From contig JALKBU010000067.1 in assembly GCA_023091735.1 (NCBI GenBank), forward strand, positions 32,301 to 96,300: a DNA stretch of 64,000 nt, given 5' to 3'. Of the stretch, positions 40,237-50,639 are shown in pieces. The notes under the pieces were generated by a model, which saw only the letters and a program-made list of their open reading frames with translations, was not told where the DNA came from and did no database searches. Source of the stretch: Trichomonas tenax (Eukaryota > Parabasalia > Trichomonadida > Trichomonadidae). The position numbers were made by a program, and so were the translations under genes. Each line of letters opens with the position of its first letter. Position 1 is the first letter of the stretch.

Positions 40237-41487
40237 TTATATAGAAATATTGTCACGTATCGTAGAACTGTAGGGATTGTTATCATATCGATCATATGGC
40301 GTATTCATGACAACAAGGAAAAACGTAATCATATTGGCTTCTAGTATGAAGAATAAGTCACTTGCTGGTACTAATATTTTGATTAAAAATATCGCAATAT
40401 TAATGAAAATAAACGTTATAAATAATCCTGACTGGAAGGATATTGACCAAATACCAGTATTTTCTGTTTTTGCAAAACCGTAAACTATTAAAGCTAATAT
40501 CGCGAGATTATAAATAATAAATAGTACGATTAACACGGAGAACAGCCCTATATTCTTTTCTATAACTGGCATCATATTCAAACTTCTTCCTGACGTCAAA
40601 ACGAACTCGAACACGATAATAATTAAAGCTATGGCAACAATTATCAAATATAGAACATAATTATTGAACAAGTTGAAGATCACTCCCTTAGTTCTGACAC
40701 TAAAGAATATGAAAATATACATTATGAATAGAATTTTGAATATCTGAAGCATTATCGAGAATAAAACCGAAATACCACTAATGGAGAAGTACTGAAACAC
40801 AATCCAAGGTCCATCAATTAAAAATAAGCATCCAGATAGCATAATTGCTGCCCATTGGTCATATGAGTATGGTTTATAGCGTTTCGCGATAATTAGAACT
40901 AAGATTACTGCATCGATGAGGGCCATAATTGAAACAAAGAAAAGAGAAGTGACGCTTATCGATCGATTTAAACTCACCATCGAAAGTTTGACCGATAACA
41001 TATCGCGTAAATCTGTTTTAACATCAAAAAACGCGATACATGCAGCGAAATCTATGTTGTCGAACTCTGTTAAAATGATTCTTTCGTGTTTTTTATTAAC
41101 ATGATAATTAATATTGCGTGAAATATTCTGTTCACCGACTACATTGCCATTTTCGGACATCAAAAACAATCTTCCATCAATTATAACTCTCGAATTTCTT
41201 TCTTTTGTGGGCTTAGAAAAATATGGAGTGATTTCAACATGTAAAAAGCCCGAAAGAGAGTCGATTCCTTTATAGACTTTCCTGATCTCTATCTGTTTCG
41301 TATATTTATCGATGATTGACGCATAATATTGTGTTTCGAAATTTGTGTTTGGCACTAAAAACGCGATTAGACCGAAAATAATCGTGAAAATAATGAAAAT
41401 TATCGTATATGATGTTGCATTCTCCTTCGTTGTCACATCAATTTGCGTTATTATGTTGCGACAAGGGTCCGAAGGATCCAAAATCAT
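40237..41487 (-). CDS. Wntless/TMEM181-like seven-TM protein
   Basis: The product has 416 residues. One N-terminal span lies near 25-45. A lumenal beta-rich domain follows to about 175, with an N-glycosylation site near 121. Seven closely packed spans follow between 179 and 395. This 1+domain+7 layout is that of the GOST/Wntless group. The block YDQWAAIMLSGCLFLIDGPWIVF near 209-231 resembles the conserved QW...L..NDP region of Wntless and TMEM181. Members act as cargo receptors or sorting proteins in the secretory pathway. A trichomonad has no Wnt ligand, so the cargo would be something else. Assignment rests on topology and one block. Confidence 0.65.
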   Translation of the reverse strand: MILDPSDPCRNIITQIDVTTKENATSYTIIFIIFTIIFGLIAFLVPNTNFETQYYASIIDKYTKQIEIRKVYKGIDSLSGFLHVEITPYFSKPTKERNSRVIIDGRLFLMSENGNVVGEQNISRNINYHVNKKHERIILTEFDNIDFAACIAFFDVKTDLRDMLSVKLSMVSLNRSISVTSLFFVSIMALIDAVILVLIIAKRYKPYSYDQWAAIMLSGCLFLIDGPWIVFQYFSISGISVLFSIMLQIFKILFIMYIFIFFSVRTKGVIFNLFNNYVLYLIIVAIALIIIVFEFVLTSGRSLNMMPVIEKNIGLFSVLIVLFIIYNLAILALIVYGFAKTENTGIWSISFQSGLFITFIFINIAIFLIKILVPASDLFFILEANMITFFLVVMNTPYDRYDNNPYSSTIRDNISI

Positions 41488-42346
41488 TTTGCCAAAATTT
41501 AAAAAAAAATGTTATAATTCTTCTTCAGAATCATTCTAAGGTCCAAATTTCAACAAATCTTAAAACTTGTAATCATTTTTTTGAGAATTGGACAATAGCT
41601 CTGATTTAGCGAAAATATGCATGTTCAGGCTTCAGAGAGTCTATGTTATTGCTTATTTTCATTACAAAGTTTTCAATGCTTTTACAAATATGGCATTTTG
41701 TTAACCCATTGCAAAATTTATGACACACCATTTTACATCTTTTGACACAAAAACAATTCCTTTAATTAAGCTAATAAATCAATCCTCCATCTCATAGAAC
41801 TTTCAAATATCCCATTAAAACATTATTTCAATATATTCAATTTACATGGCAAATATATTATTTATTTTATTATAAATTCGGAAATGATACTATATGGTGA
41901 TTGTAAATCTATGATTTGTTATAGGAGTTGAGGGTATTATTTTACATGTCAATCTGCCAATGTTGATGATCTTTTTCATTGTTGAACGTCATAAATATGA
42001 TTAATGCTAAAAGGAGACTAATATATTAATAACATTGAAATGGTTAAGATGAATTATGTTAATAAAAGGTAAATTACAATTTCCGACTTGAAATTTAATA
42101 TCACAACAACAAAACTCTGCTGTTGCTTTAATAGACATAGAACTATGCTAGTATCCAATTACTCAAGAGAAATATTATATAATATCCAATTACTATATGA
42201 GTTATCGCTTCAGAATTGCGATAATCAAAATGATCATTTTCAAATTCATGATTTAAGCGTTTGGACACATATAGCATGCCAGCACATGGTTAGGTCAGAT
42301 GGTTAATAACAATATATTTATATAAATAACAAAAAAAAAATATAAG
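41488..42346. other. Intergenic, no gene seen
   Basis: AT-rich. Words TTTACATGGCAAAT near 41840 and TTTACATGTCAAT near 41942 resemble the arms of the foldback element at 32131, but in direct orientation. Confidence 0.4.
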
Positions 42347-43843
42347 TTACTTGAATGGCGATGTGGGTCGTGTAGCGAGGGGAGAGACACTTGGAGAGAC
42401 AGGCGGTGTCGCAGACAGCAAGTTCTTCATTGTCACTTCATGTATCTTCTTCATCCATGGATGACTCAATATTTGCTCTGTTGAAAGTCTTTCTCCAGGC
42501 AATGGAGTGAGAATTCCACGGAGAAGAGGAATGATGGAAGGAGAGAATTCCTTTGGATACACAACAGTGCATCTGAGGACTTTGCTCTTCAAGATATCAC
42601 TGTTTTTAGAACTAAACAATGGTTTTCCTGTTAACATCTCAAATAAGATCACGCCGGCCGACCAGATGTCAGCCGCAGTGCCGTCGAACATGTGGCCCTT
42701 GAGAGAGTCGGGACAAGCGTAAGCAGTCGAGTTTAAAACTCTTCCTTTCTTTTCTCCACGTTTGGCAGAGTGACAATATGAAAAATCATATAGTCTCACT
42801 TTTCCATTGTGTATGATTATGTTTTGTGGTGTTATGTGCCCGTGAACAATTCCTAATGAGTGTAAATGTTGTATCGCGTGCATTATTTGTCTAAATATCG
42901 GTCTTGCTGCTTCCTCCGGCAATTTTCCGCCTCGCTGAAGAATCGCTGACAATTCCATCTCTTCTGTAAAAGGATAAATGATGTAATAAAATAATTCGTC
43001 TTGCATCTTCTGTTCGACCTTTAAAATGTTGGCCATTGGCGATTTATCGACAGCTTCAAGCATAATTTTGATCTGATCTAAGTATAATTGCGATCTTTGC
43101 GAGATTTTTGAAATTATGTGCGCTTTGTATCGGTCACAAGTGTCTGGTTTATAGGCTTCGCAGATAGTTCCGAAGAAATCATGTGCCTTTATCTTCGCAA
43201 ACAAGTAAGCATCGTATTTTTGAGGTATATCGTCTGATGTTGCCGCATTCGACTTTTGAATTGCCGTTTGAAGTTGTTCAACAACGTTCTCCAGCTGTGT
43301 GAAGTCGTTTGCTGTTGGCGGAATGGAATATTTCATTGGTTGTAATTCTTTTAATAAATAAGGAAGAATGTTAATAACTTGTTTGAAGTAGTCTCTGATC
43401 TCCATCCCGAACTCATTCTCGACGGATATGCACATTTCATTGAATTGCTCAAAAGATTGACGAAGTTGTTCAAATAATTCAGTATTTAAGTGGTAATCAT
43501 GGAAAAATCCAAGATAAACGGATATTAAGTGTGGTATTGTCTGTGTCCATGATGTAAATGAGCCTGTAATATTCGAATCCCTTGAGTTTTCAAAAAATTC
43601 ACGTGTTATTTGTCTTAAATATTTAAAGAACTTCGGAAATCCATCGAAGAGATGCCATATACCAGGCCAGCTGTTGTATTGGCTCTCGTTAGCGTTCAAA
43701 TAATCCAAAACAACAGGCAAAACTTGATTATGGAACTTCTCCATTGCCTCACACTCACCGCTTATCATCTGGAAGACGGATTTCAAGATTTCGCCTTTAG
43801 TTCTTCGTGGCTGCTCAACGACTCTTTTTGGTGGAGCCTCCAT
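42347..43843 (-). CDS. Pseudokinase with DH (RhoGEF)-like N-terminus
   Basis: The product has 498 residues. Residues 255-466 follow a protein-kinase fold: YYIIYPFTEEMELSAIL hinge, HLHSLGIVHGHITPQNIII catalytic loop, VRLYDFSY in place of DFG, TAYACPDSL in place of APE, then DIWSAGVILFEMLTGKPLF and HPWM. In the catalytic loop HRDLKPEN has become HGHITPQN, so the catalytic Asp and the Lys are gone, and no glycine loop is visible. It is therefore probably a pseudokinase. Residues 18-195 are helical, and PHLISVYLGFFHDYHLN, FEQFNEM and FKQVINILPYLLKELQP resemble the three conserved regions of a DH domain, which activates Rho-type GTPases. The Ser/Pro tail has SPS sites. The DH call is inference from pattern. 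Confidence 0.75.
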   Translation of the reverse strand: MEAPPKRVVEQPRRTKGEILKSVFQMISGECEAMEKFHNQVLPVVLDYLNANESQYNSWPGIWHLFDGFPKFFKYLRQITREFFENSRDSNITGSFTSWTQTIPHLISVYLGFFHDYHLNTELFEQLRQSFEQFNEMCISVENEFGMEIRDYFKQVINILPYLLKELQPMKYSIPPTANDFTQLENVVEQLQTAIQKSNAATSDDIPQKYDAYLFAKIKAHDFFGTICEAYKPDTCDRYKAHIISKISQRSQLYLDQIKIMLEAVDKSPMANILKVEQKMQDELFYYIIYPFTEEMELSAILQRGGKLPEEAARPIFRQIMHAIQHLHSLGIVHGHITPQNIIIHNGKVRLYDFSYCHSAKRGEKKGRVLNSTAYACPDSLKGHMFDGTAADIWSAGVILFEMLTGKPLFSSKNSDILKSKVLRCTVVYPKEFSPSIIPLLRGILTPLPGERLSTEQILSHPWMKKIHEVTMKNLLSATPPVSPSVSPLATRPTSPFK

Positions 43844-44424
43844 ATAAAATAAAATAACGTTGTTTTACATTGTTTTTCCTTCATGACAAAAATCAAAATA
43901 TCTCGAAAAATTACACGATAATATAGCTTTGTTCTCATAAGATATTAAACTATAGACTATAGATTATAATAGTACTAACCAAAATAATTAATCAACTAAA
44001 ATTGATGTAGAAACACATCAAAATCGTTGTTGGTCGAATTATTGTTACTTACACCTTCGACATTTGTCTTTCTGACATTTTACATTTGACATTTTGACAT
44101 GTAACTGGATATAACAAAGCTGCTTTTAGTATATATATCATATGTGTCATATAAAATTATAGATTATTGTGAAGTTTTCACATTTTAGGCCGAAATTAAA
44201 ATCTCATATCGAATATCTTATAGATGTAAAATATTTGAACTCGAAAGTATAACTTACATACTAATAGCTTGCATATCCTATAAAGTTATACAAATATTTG
44301 ATTACCCAGATGTTCGACAAGATGCAAGTTCCCTTTAGGCCTGGGAAGCATCGGACGATAACTATTATTTCAGTTTGGCCATGGTCAGCCACCTGGAGCT
44401 GATACAAATCATGAACAGTATTGA
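43844..44424. other. Intergenic, no gene seen
   Basis: AT-rich DNA with ACATTT and GACATG words near 44070-44100. The 44281-44424 part may hold further transposase remains, but no frame is convincing. Confidence 0.35.
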
Positions 44425-44790
44425 AAGTATACAATATACGCCTCCTACATCATTTGGATCCCTACAAGTGGGACCTATGAATATCAGCCGCTTGATCGCT
44501 TTGTGTTCGGAGCGATCAAGCAAATTGCTGCTAGAATGTGTGCAGATCGGATGTTTGAGTCTCCAACTCCATTTTCGAAAGTTGAAGCGGCTACAATGTT
44601 TCTTAATATTGGGAAGAAAATGAGCTTTTCAACTTTAATCAATGCATGGAGAATTCCTGGTACAAGGCTCGAAAACTTTGCTTATACACACAGGCCAGTT
44701 ATCAGAGAAGATTTCAACACAGAATGCGATGATGAAGAAATCGTCGACGAGCATGACCCCGACTTTTTACCCTCTTCAGATGAAGAATAA
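44425..44790 (+). mobile_element. Pogo/Tc1-type DDE transposase, C-terminal fragment
   Basis: Reading from just after a stop at 44422, the frame gives IIWIPTSGTYEYQPLDRFVFGAIK and ends in an acidic tail (DDEEIVDEHDPDFLPSSDEE). The block LPxxTxxLQPLDxxVFxxLK is diagnostic of DDE_1 pogo/Tigger-type transposases, where it lies between the second and third catalytic acids. Everything upstream is lost. There is no ATG for this frame, so it is a relic. Confidence 0.65.
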
Positions 44791-45140
44791 ATATTACATA
44801 TTGTTTGATTATAAAGATGATATTTCTTTCTATCAGATTCTATCATGTGTGAACACGTTTGCTAGTGGAATATGTTTTCACTTATAGCTTGGACTACAAA
44901 TTAGACACAATTTTTATAAAATTTTCTTCTTTTTGGTGCAAATGTTTTAAATACCATATTATTAAATAAACACGAATAATGGATATAAGATTTAATTTAT
45001 GATTTATGATATTTTAAGCCGTTGTCTCTAAAATTGAAAAAAAAAAATGTTAATCTTTTATCAAAATTACAAAATATGTTAAAAATATCAATATGAATGT
45101 AACTAGGGGGTTTGCTTGTAAATAATTATTCTTTTTGTAA
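44791..45140. other. Intergenic, no gene seen
   Basis: AT-rich DNA without readable coding sequence. Confidence 0.4.
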
Positions 45141-45356
45141 AGAAAAAAACACTTGTTTCTTATTATATCTGCAATTTATTCAACAAAATTTACAGAAGAA
45201 GACCGGAAATTAATTTATTTTGTAAGTTTACTTGGATACAGATGGGCTTCAATTGCTGAATACCTTGGCACCAAGAGTGCAATGATGTGCAGAAACAGAT
45301 TCTCCGTTCTTCAAAAGCGACTTTCTTCTTGCCAATTAGGTCTATATGGGGAATGA
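45141..45356 (+). pseudogene. Single Myb/SANT repeat relic
   Basis: A frame bounded by a stop at 45138 has no upstream ATG. It reads KFTEEDRKLIYFVSLLGYRW, ASIAEYLGTK and MMCRNRF, a clear Myb repeat with the spaced aromatic residues and the recognition helix. It ends 15 residues later. A second repeat and a start are missing, so this is a fragment of a Myb gene like those at 3317 and 7538. Confidence 0.7.
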
Positions 45357-45987
45357 AATGTTGTATTTTGCATTTTTTATTAAATATTTTTCCATAAATA
45401 TTTACGATTTCGTAGGTCTAATTGTGCAAACCTTCATTACTGCATCCGAGAAACTGCATATTGGCATCTGCTATTGCAATCGACCATTTATAAAAAATAA
45501 TCAAAAATGTTGGAATCAATAAGATAGAATGAGATGAGAATTAACAACAGCAGGAGCATGTATCATTGGCTATTGGATCAATTATAAAATATGATTTAAA
45601 TTATTGCAAGTAATTAAAAATAAAGCATTCTTAACAAATGGCAGCTAAAGGCTAAATTAAATGGCCTATTTGGAGTGTAAAATATAAGCTTTTAATTGTT
45701 AAATTATTTTTGATCTTTACATTTTTTGAAAACGTGTGCCTAATACTGAGCATTCAGCTTGTAAAGTATCAGTGGAGCTTATGGTTGATGTAATGTTTTT
45801 TGTTCTCTAGTAAAAATATTGAAAAATAAAATTGTATACGAAAATCGAATAATACAAACAAATTTTAGATATATACAAACAAAAATACATAGTTTCAATT
45901 ATAATGAGATCCTAAAACCAATCAAAAATTCGTGGATTGAATTATATTGAGTTTGACCACAAATTGATCATATAAAATATATCAGAA
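45357..45987. other. Intergenic, no gene seen
   Basis: AT-rich DNA at the 3' side of the proteasome-subunit gene. Confidence 0.4.
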
Positions 45988-46752
45988 CTATTGACTTTTG
46001 ATGTGCTGTATCATTTTCTTGAGCATTTGAGGCTTCGATTTGCTTGGAGAAGCATTAACACTGCTTTGTTTATTGCCATCTTTCTTGGACTGTGAATTTG
46101 CCATTGACTGGTGGTAAGCATCAGAAAACTCCGGATAAGCATCGAATAAATCTTGAAGTTCAGATTGTGATAAACTTTTCATTGGGCAAATTTTAGAACT
46201 GAGCACTTTATCGCTTAGCAGAGTATCGCATTCACGCACTTCGATGCAGTTTGAGTTCGGAATTGCCCGACAAATGCTTTTCAGTAAATAAACGTTTGGA
46301 ATCCGCCTTCCAATCAAAACAATGTCAAGTGGAATATCCTCTCTAATGAATGTTGATGCAATTTGATCTGCTTCTTCTTTAGTTTCTATTCCATGATTTC
46401 CACCAATGAAAGCGAGTATTCTTTTTTCTTCTATGTCCTCATTACTGTATTTTAGCATCATTGTGATGATTTTGAGAGCCTTTTGGAAAAGCAAATTTCC
46501 TCCGGGTTTGATATTTTGCAATGTTCTTATGATTTCAGTATGCGATGAATTGAGCGACGTCCTGAGACCGAACTCTTTCGATCCCATTGTTACAATCCCG
46601 ACCTGTGACTTTTTATTCGATGAAAAGTAGAACTGTGAGAGCCTGTCGACGGTCGTTCGCTGGGCGTCGAGCCTGTTCGGAAAGAAATCGCCGTCAATGG
46701 AAGTGTCCGTGTTATCGATGAGAACTGCAATGGCATATGGAGGCAAATTCAT
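45988..46752 (-). CDS. RPN10: Rpn10/PSMD4-like proteasome subunit without visible UIM
   Basis: The ATG at 46752 gives 254 residues; the frame opens four codons earlier with GTG. Residues 1-195 match the VWA domain of Rpn10: IAVLIDNTDTSIDGDFFPNRLDAQ, then QVGIVTMGSKEFGLRTSL, then TLQNIKPGGNLLFQKAL, then RILAFIGGNHG and IPLDIVLIG. Rpn10 sits at the base-lid junction of the 26S proteasome and, in other eukaryotes, binds ubiquitin through a C-terminal UIM with an acidic-ALxxS pattern. The tail here (ELQDLFDAYPEF, then a Ser/Lys-rich end) shows no such motif. It may be only structural, or the motif may have diverged. An AAAAGTGACAGC box ends four bases before the ATG. Confidence 0.85.
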   Translation of the reverse strand: MNLPPYAIAVLIDNTDTSIDGDFFPNRLDAQRTTVDRLSQFYFSSNKKSQVGIVTMGSKEFGLRTSLNSSHTEIIRTLQNIKPGGNLLFQKALKIITMMLKYSNEDIEEKRILAFIGGNHGIETKEEADQIASTFIREDIPLDIVLIGRRIPNVYLLKSICRAIPNSNCIEVRECDTLLSDKVLSSKICPMKSLSQSELQDLFDAYPEFSDAYHQSMANSQSKKDGNKQSSVNASPSKSKPQMLKKMIQHIKSQ

Positions 46753-46756
46753 TGCA

Positions 46757-46768
46757 GCTGTCACTTTT
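46757..46768 (-). promoter_or_regulatory. AAAAGTGACAGC box for the Rpn10-like gene
   Basis: A variant of the recurrent box, four bases upstream of the ATG at 46752, same strand. Confidence 0.5.
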
Positions 46769-47149
46769 ATGGAGGCAAAAAAGTATCTTTGGTATTTTGA
46801 CAGCTGTCAAATATTTTTTGACTGTTGTCAAATCTATTTTCCGGCACAAATTATCTCCTTAAGATTATAAGGATTACAGTCACTCAATTGCCTGAAAGAA
46901 TTCAGTGGGAATATTGGTAATAGGATCTGAATATTTAATTAAAGATAGAATATCATAACTATATAATTTGTTTAGATAGTCTTTGTTTGATTGCCAGTCT
47001 ATTATAGCTCTTATATCAACACCAATTTTATGAGTTTTAAAATTAATTTAACCAGAATCAGAAGAAAGCGTTTAAGTAAAGAAATTAAATAGAAGCGAAG
47101 GAATATTATGATAGAAGATTGGCTGGCGCATGCATGATGCAACACATTT
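46769..47149. other. Intergenic, no gene seen
   Basis: AT-rich. TTTTTGACTG and GACAGCTGTC (a 10-base palindrome) occur at 46790-46830. Confidence 0.4.
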
Positions 47150-47159
47150 ACATTGAATT

Positions 47160-48032
47160 GGATTTTGATTTTGAGATTGATTGACAATTCGGGTGATGGT
47201 GGCTCTTCTAGGGCCAGAATTCACGCCGTATTGCAAAATTCCGTTCAAAACCTCAACTTCTGTGATGTCTCTAATTTGATCTGTTTTTCTATCTGCAGAA
47301 TAAACAAAACCAGAGCCACTGCCTGGACTACTACTACTTGCTCCACCACCGAACTAACCACCACTGCCACCAAAATAGTCATGATCTGCACCAAATTCAA
47401 ATTCACCTGATTGTCCTCCATTTTTCCCTTCTCCACCATGTGTTTGGTTTCCTCCTCTTATTCCTCCACCTCCAGAAAATCCCCATCCATAGGCATATAC
47501 ACCATCAGCAGCTCCTGCTCCGCCTGCAATAAGAAATCGTGTTGACAAATCATTATAAATAATTCGAAAATCTGTCGCTCCCCCACCGCTGTGATAACCT
47601 CCTTTTCCTCCTCCTTTGAATGAACCCTAACTTCCTGATTCTTCGCCTCTTCCGCCAATAGATAAAAAAAATCGGAGTTTCTGAAATTATGTTAATATTT
47701 GCAGCTGCATAACCTCCTTGAAAGTTCCGTGCGCTTGCACCATAAATTTAAGAAAAATATTCGCCTTTATTTAAAAATAATTTATAATTATCACAAATAT
47801 CATGCTGTTCACAAGGATATACAAACTTACACGTATTTTGAAAACATATAGGGTGTTGCTTTACAAGATCTGTATTGATAATATATTTTCCAAAATCAAA
47901 ATCATATTCCATTTAATTCTTATTAATCCAACACACTTTAAACATTCTCCCCTCACTGAAAATTTCAGCGTTCATTCATTGATCTTCACTGAGGAAATTA
48001 AATCAATAAAACATGACAAAAATGTCACTTTT
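47160..48032 (-). pseudogene. Glycine-rich secreted protein relic
   Basis: Reading leftward from 48032, blocks in several frames are YPCEQHDICDNYKLFLNKGEYF, stop, IYGASARNFQGGYAAA, then GGGKGGYHSGGGATDFRIIY, then FLIAGGAGAADGVYAYGWGF and SGGGGIRGGNQTHGGEG, then, past a TAG, GGGASSSSPGSGSGFVYS. The PC..HD.C..Y.L.L..G.Y.....GA.GG opening and the GG-rich body match the ALK-like Gly-rich (PF12810-type) secreted family common in trichomonads. At least two stops and two shifts make it inactive. An AAAAGTGACATT box survives at its 5' end (48021-48032). Confidence 0.7.
48021..48032 (-). promoter_or_regulatory. AAAAGTGACATT box of the glycine-rich relic
   Basis: A perfect copy of the box remains at the 5' end of the broken gene, nine bases before an ATG at about 48014, which no longer leads into an open frame. 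Confidence 0.4.
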
Positions 48033-48220
48033 ATGTTTTTTTTCTTGGGCATCTAAATTTGATACCAAATCATGAATATTAGGGATAGAAGTCTACTGTC
48101 AAAGCATTATGCTTAGAATGATGATCTTTATTAAATATATTATGTAATGAATTAATGCTTTAATCAATATCTTTTTAGATTTAAGAAAAATCTTTTAGGA
48201 TCCTGATTTTAGGAAAAAAT

Positions 48221-48544
48221 ATGGAACTTGTTTTCTTCAGCTTTGGAGCAGACAGCACTTGGATCACAGTTCTTTAAATGGCGTGTGCTCATCCTTCTGC
48301 ATGGTCTCTCCATGTACATTCTATGCCTTCTTTGGCAACGGCAGCCGGAATGCATTGGGCGCATTTTGTAGTAGCATCCATTTTCATCAGCTTCGGCAAA
48401 TGGCCAGTAAACACCTGGGAAATAGTTTTCTTCGGCTTCAGCTTATGGAATGGAGTCGCGATGTCCGAACAAATTTTGTTCAACTTTGGAGCAGAAAGCA
48501 TATGGATCCTTTCTGAACTATTCTCAATGTTTGCATGGAATTAA
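48221..48544 (+). other. Unusual GC-richer segment with an unexplained frame
   Basis: This 300-base block has higher GC than its surroundings and one frame open except for a TAA at 48275. It contains an internal repeat, FFSFGADSTWI near the start and LFNFGAESIWI near the end. The product would be Trp and Phe rich and possibly membrane bound. I do not recognise it. Its right end runs into the beta-helix relic. It may be part of that relic, a shadow frame, or an inserted fragment. Confidence 0.35.
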
Positions 48545-48911
48545 TGATTATTCAATGTTAGAAATTTACCCCGGAAAAATATTTGCATCAAATTGTGTTT
48601 TTGTAAATGATTCCAAAATGACATCTTATTTCTGTAAATCTAAAACAGCTGTTATTGTGACAATAAGTGCATTTATAATCATAAACTGTTCAAAGCCCAC
48701 TTATTATATAAAATTTATAAATTCTTATTGTAATTCTTTTTTCAATAGCTTAAATTTAACAAACTCATATTCATTCATTTCTTTTGTTCAAAATAATAAT
48801 TGCAATCAAATTATTAGCAATGTTAATATATCCGAATGTTCCAACTTATGCGCATGCAACAAATTCAGTATCAATACAATTATTCTAGCTATAATTTTTG
48901 CATTATGTTAA
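48500..48911 (+). pseudogene. Beta-helix-like surface protein relic, copy 1
   Basis: The C-terminal part of the family: FLNYSQCLHGINDYSMLEIYP, VFVNDSKMTSYFC, IIINCSKPTYYIKFINSYC, LNLTNSYSFISF, and a hydrophobic anchor TIILAIIFALC. No start or signal peptide. The 5' part is replaced by the GC-richer block before it. Confidence 0.6.
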
Positions 48912-48999
48912 CATTATTTATAATTGAATAAATATTTACTTATATTGCAAATTTGAATTCATAATTATATTGGTTCTGTAAACTATTAATTACTTAGAA

Positions 49000-49663
49000 A
49001 TGCTGAATTACAAATTGATAACATTGAAAAATTATCAATTCGATGAATTGTTGGTTAAAAAATTTTCCATAATATGCACAGAGTTTCTGGATTTGATATC
49101 TTCAAGCAATGGTGGAGCAATCATGCTTGGAAATATGATTGGACCGATGACAGGAAATTCTTATGTGAATTGTATTTCGAGTGCTGAAAGGTGGGGCTTG
49201 TTATTTAAACAACTGTTCGGTTACAATATTAAATAATAAATTTTATGGCTGTTATAATAGCTGTGATGGACAAATAGATGATGAATTTGGAAATATTATA
49301 AGGACTAATTTAGGCACTATAACGTTTAGTCAGTGTTCTGCATCATCATGTGGACCAAGTGAAACGCAATGTGGTGACAGTGTCTTTGGATTTAGAGTCG
49401 ATCAATTTTTCATTAATTATTTCAATAGTTCATATAATTATAATTTTAGAGGAGGCGATCTTGGAAGAGTTTCATGCACCCACACTTCATTTATGAATTA
49501 TTCACAAAGCCTCCACCCATTGCTTGGATATTGCTTTGCCGAAATAGATACGAGTTTCAATTTTTCATTAATCATTAATCTACAACAACAAAATTCTTGT
49601 ATAGAGAATAATATCAAAAGTATATCGAATAATGCATTAATGATTATAACTATTTGTTTTTGA
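49000..49663 (+). pseudogene. Beta-helix-like surface protein relic, copy 2
   Basis: Two frames join near 49190. The first has FSIICTEFLDLISSSNGGAI and GNMIGPMTGNSYVNC. The second has GGACYLNNCSVTILNNKFYGC, DDEFGNIIRTNLGTITFSQC, SSCGPSETQCGDSVFGFR and FMNYSQSLHPL. It ends in a short hydrophobic run. The SSNGGAI/GGACYL and N-rich ladder repeats suggest a parallel beta-helix. The shift and early stop mean it is not functional. Confidence 0.65.
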
Positions 49664-49757
49664 TCCAAATAAAATCTATTCCGATAAGTCTATTATTAAC
49701 CTTATTACATCGACACTTTACATTTTATAAAAGTGACATTCTTCTTTACACTTGAAA

Positions 49758-50573
49758 GATGTTGTGATTATTTGTACTTTATTTGCAAATTTAAGATCTC
49801 AGACCAATGGCAGTGCAATCAGTCTGAATGATATCAAATCCACTATTTTTGGGAATGAGTTTCTAAATTGTAGTTCCGATATTGTCGGCGGTGCAATATA
49901 TGCATCCAATTGTGTAACAACAGTAACAAATAATATTTTTAGTTATTGTTTTTGTCAGCATGTTGATGGATATTATGGTAATGCAGTGAGGTTCGATAAT
50001 GGAGAATCTAATTTTTCGATTTGCTCAACATATTTGTGTGGACCAAACATAAATGATTGCGGCGATAGTCCTATTGCATTTATAAATCATAAATGCACAA
50101 CACAATTTTTTAATTCATCGTATAACTGTGGAATTAATGGAGGAAGCATAGGCGTATATATTGTATCATCTGATTCAAAAATATCATATTCTCAATCACT
50201 TCATGGCAATGGAGATTGGAGTATGATTGAGGTACACTTTAAAACGAATGTTAATAATCTAATTTTTGTGAATGATTCATTAATTTTACATTTTATTGTT
50301 GATTCTGCTGAAATTTTCACTATTTCTCTTATTATTTTGATCGATTGTTCTAAGCCATCTAATAATGTACATTTAGTTAATTCTTATTCGAACATTCCAT
50401 ACGGAAATTTGCCATTAATTAACGGATATCAAACATTTGATTTCCATTACCTGTCGATATGTTCTAAAATTATGCCGCATGAAAAATCATGCATTGTAGC
50501 CAATCAAAGATATGTTAATTATATGAACCTTTTGGTTATATTATCGTTTCCAGAGGAGTATAATGCAAAATGA
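49758..50573 (+). pseudogene. Beta-helix-like surface protein relic, copy 3
   Basis: The longest open copy, about 271 codons, without an in-frame ATG at the 5' end. It carries VVIICTLFANLRSQTNGSAI, IVGGAIYASNCVTTVTNNIF, GNAVRFDNGESNFSICSTYL, CGPNINDCGDSPIAF, FFNSSYNCGINGGSIGVY, ISYSQSLHGNGDWSMIEV and LIILIDCSKPSNNVHLVNSY. An AAAAGTGACATT box lies at 49729-49740, but the ATG just after it leads to an immediate stop. The signal peptide and membrane anchor are missing or displaced. Confidence 0.6.
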
Positions 50574-50639
50574 AAATAACCTTAACTAGTGATATATAAA
50601 ATTAACCTTCTAAAAGTACCAATATAAGGATTTTTTGCT

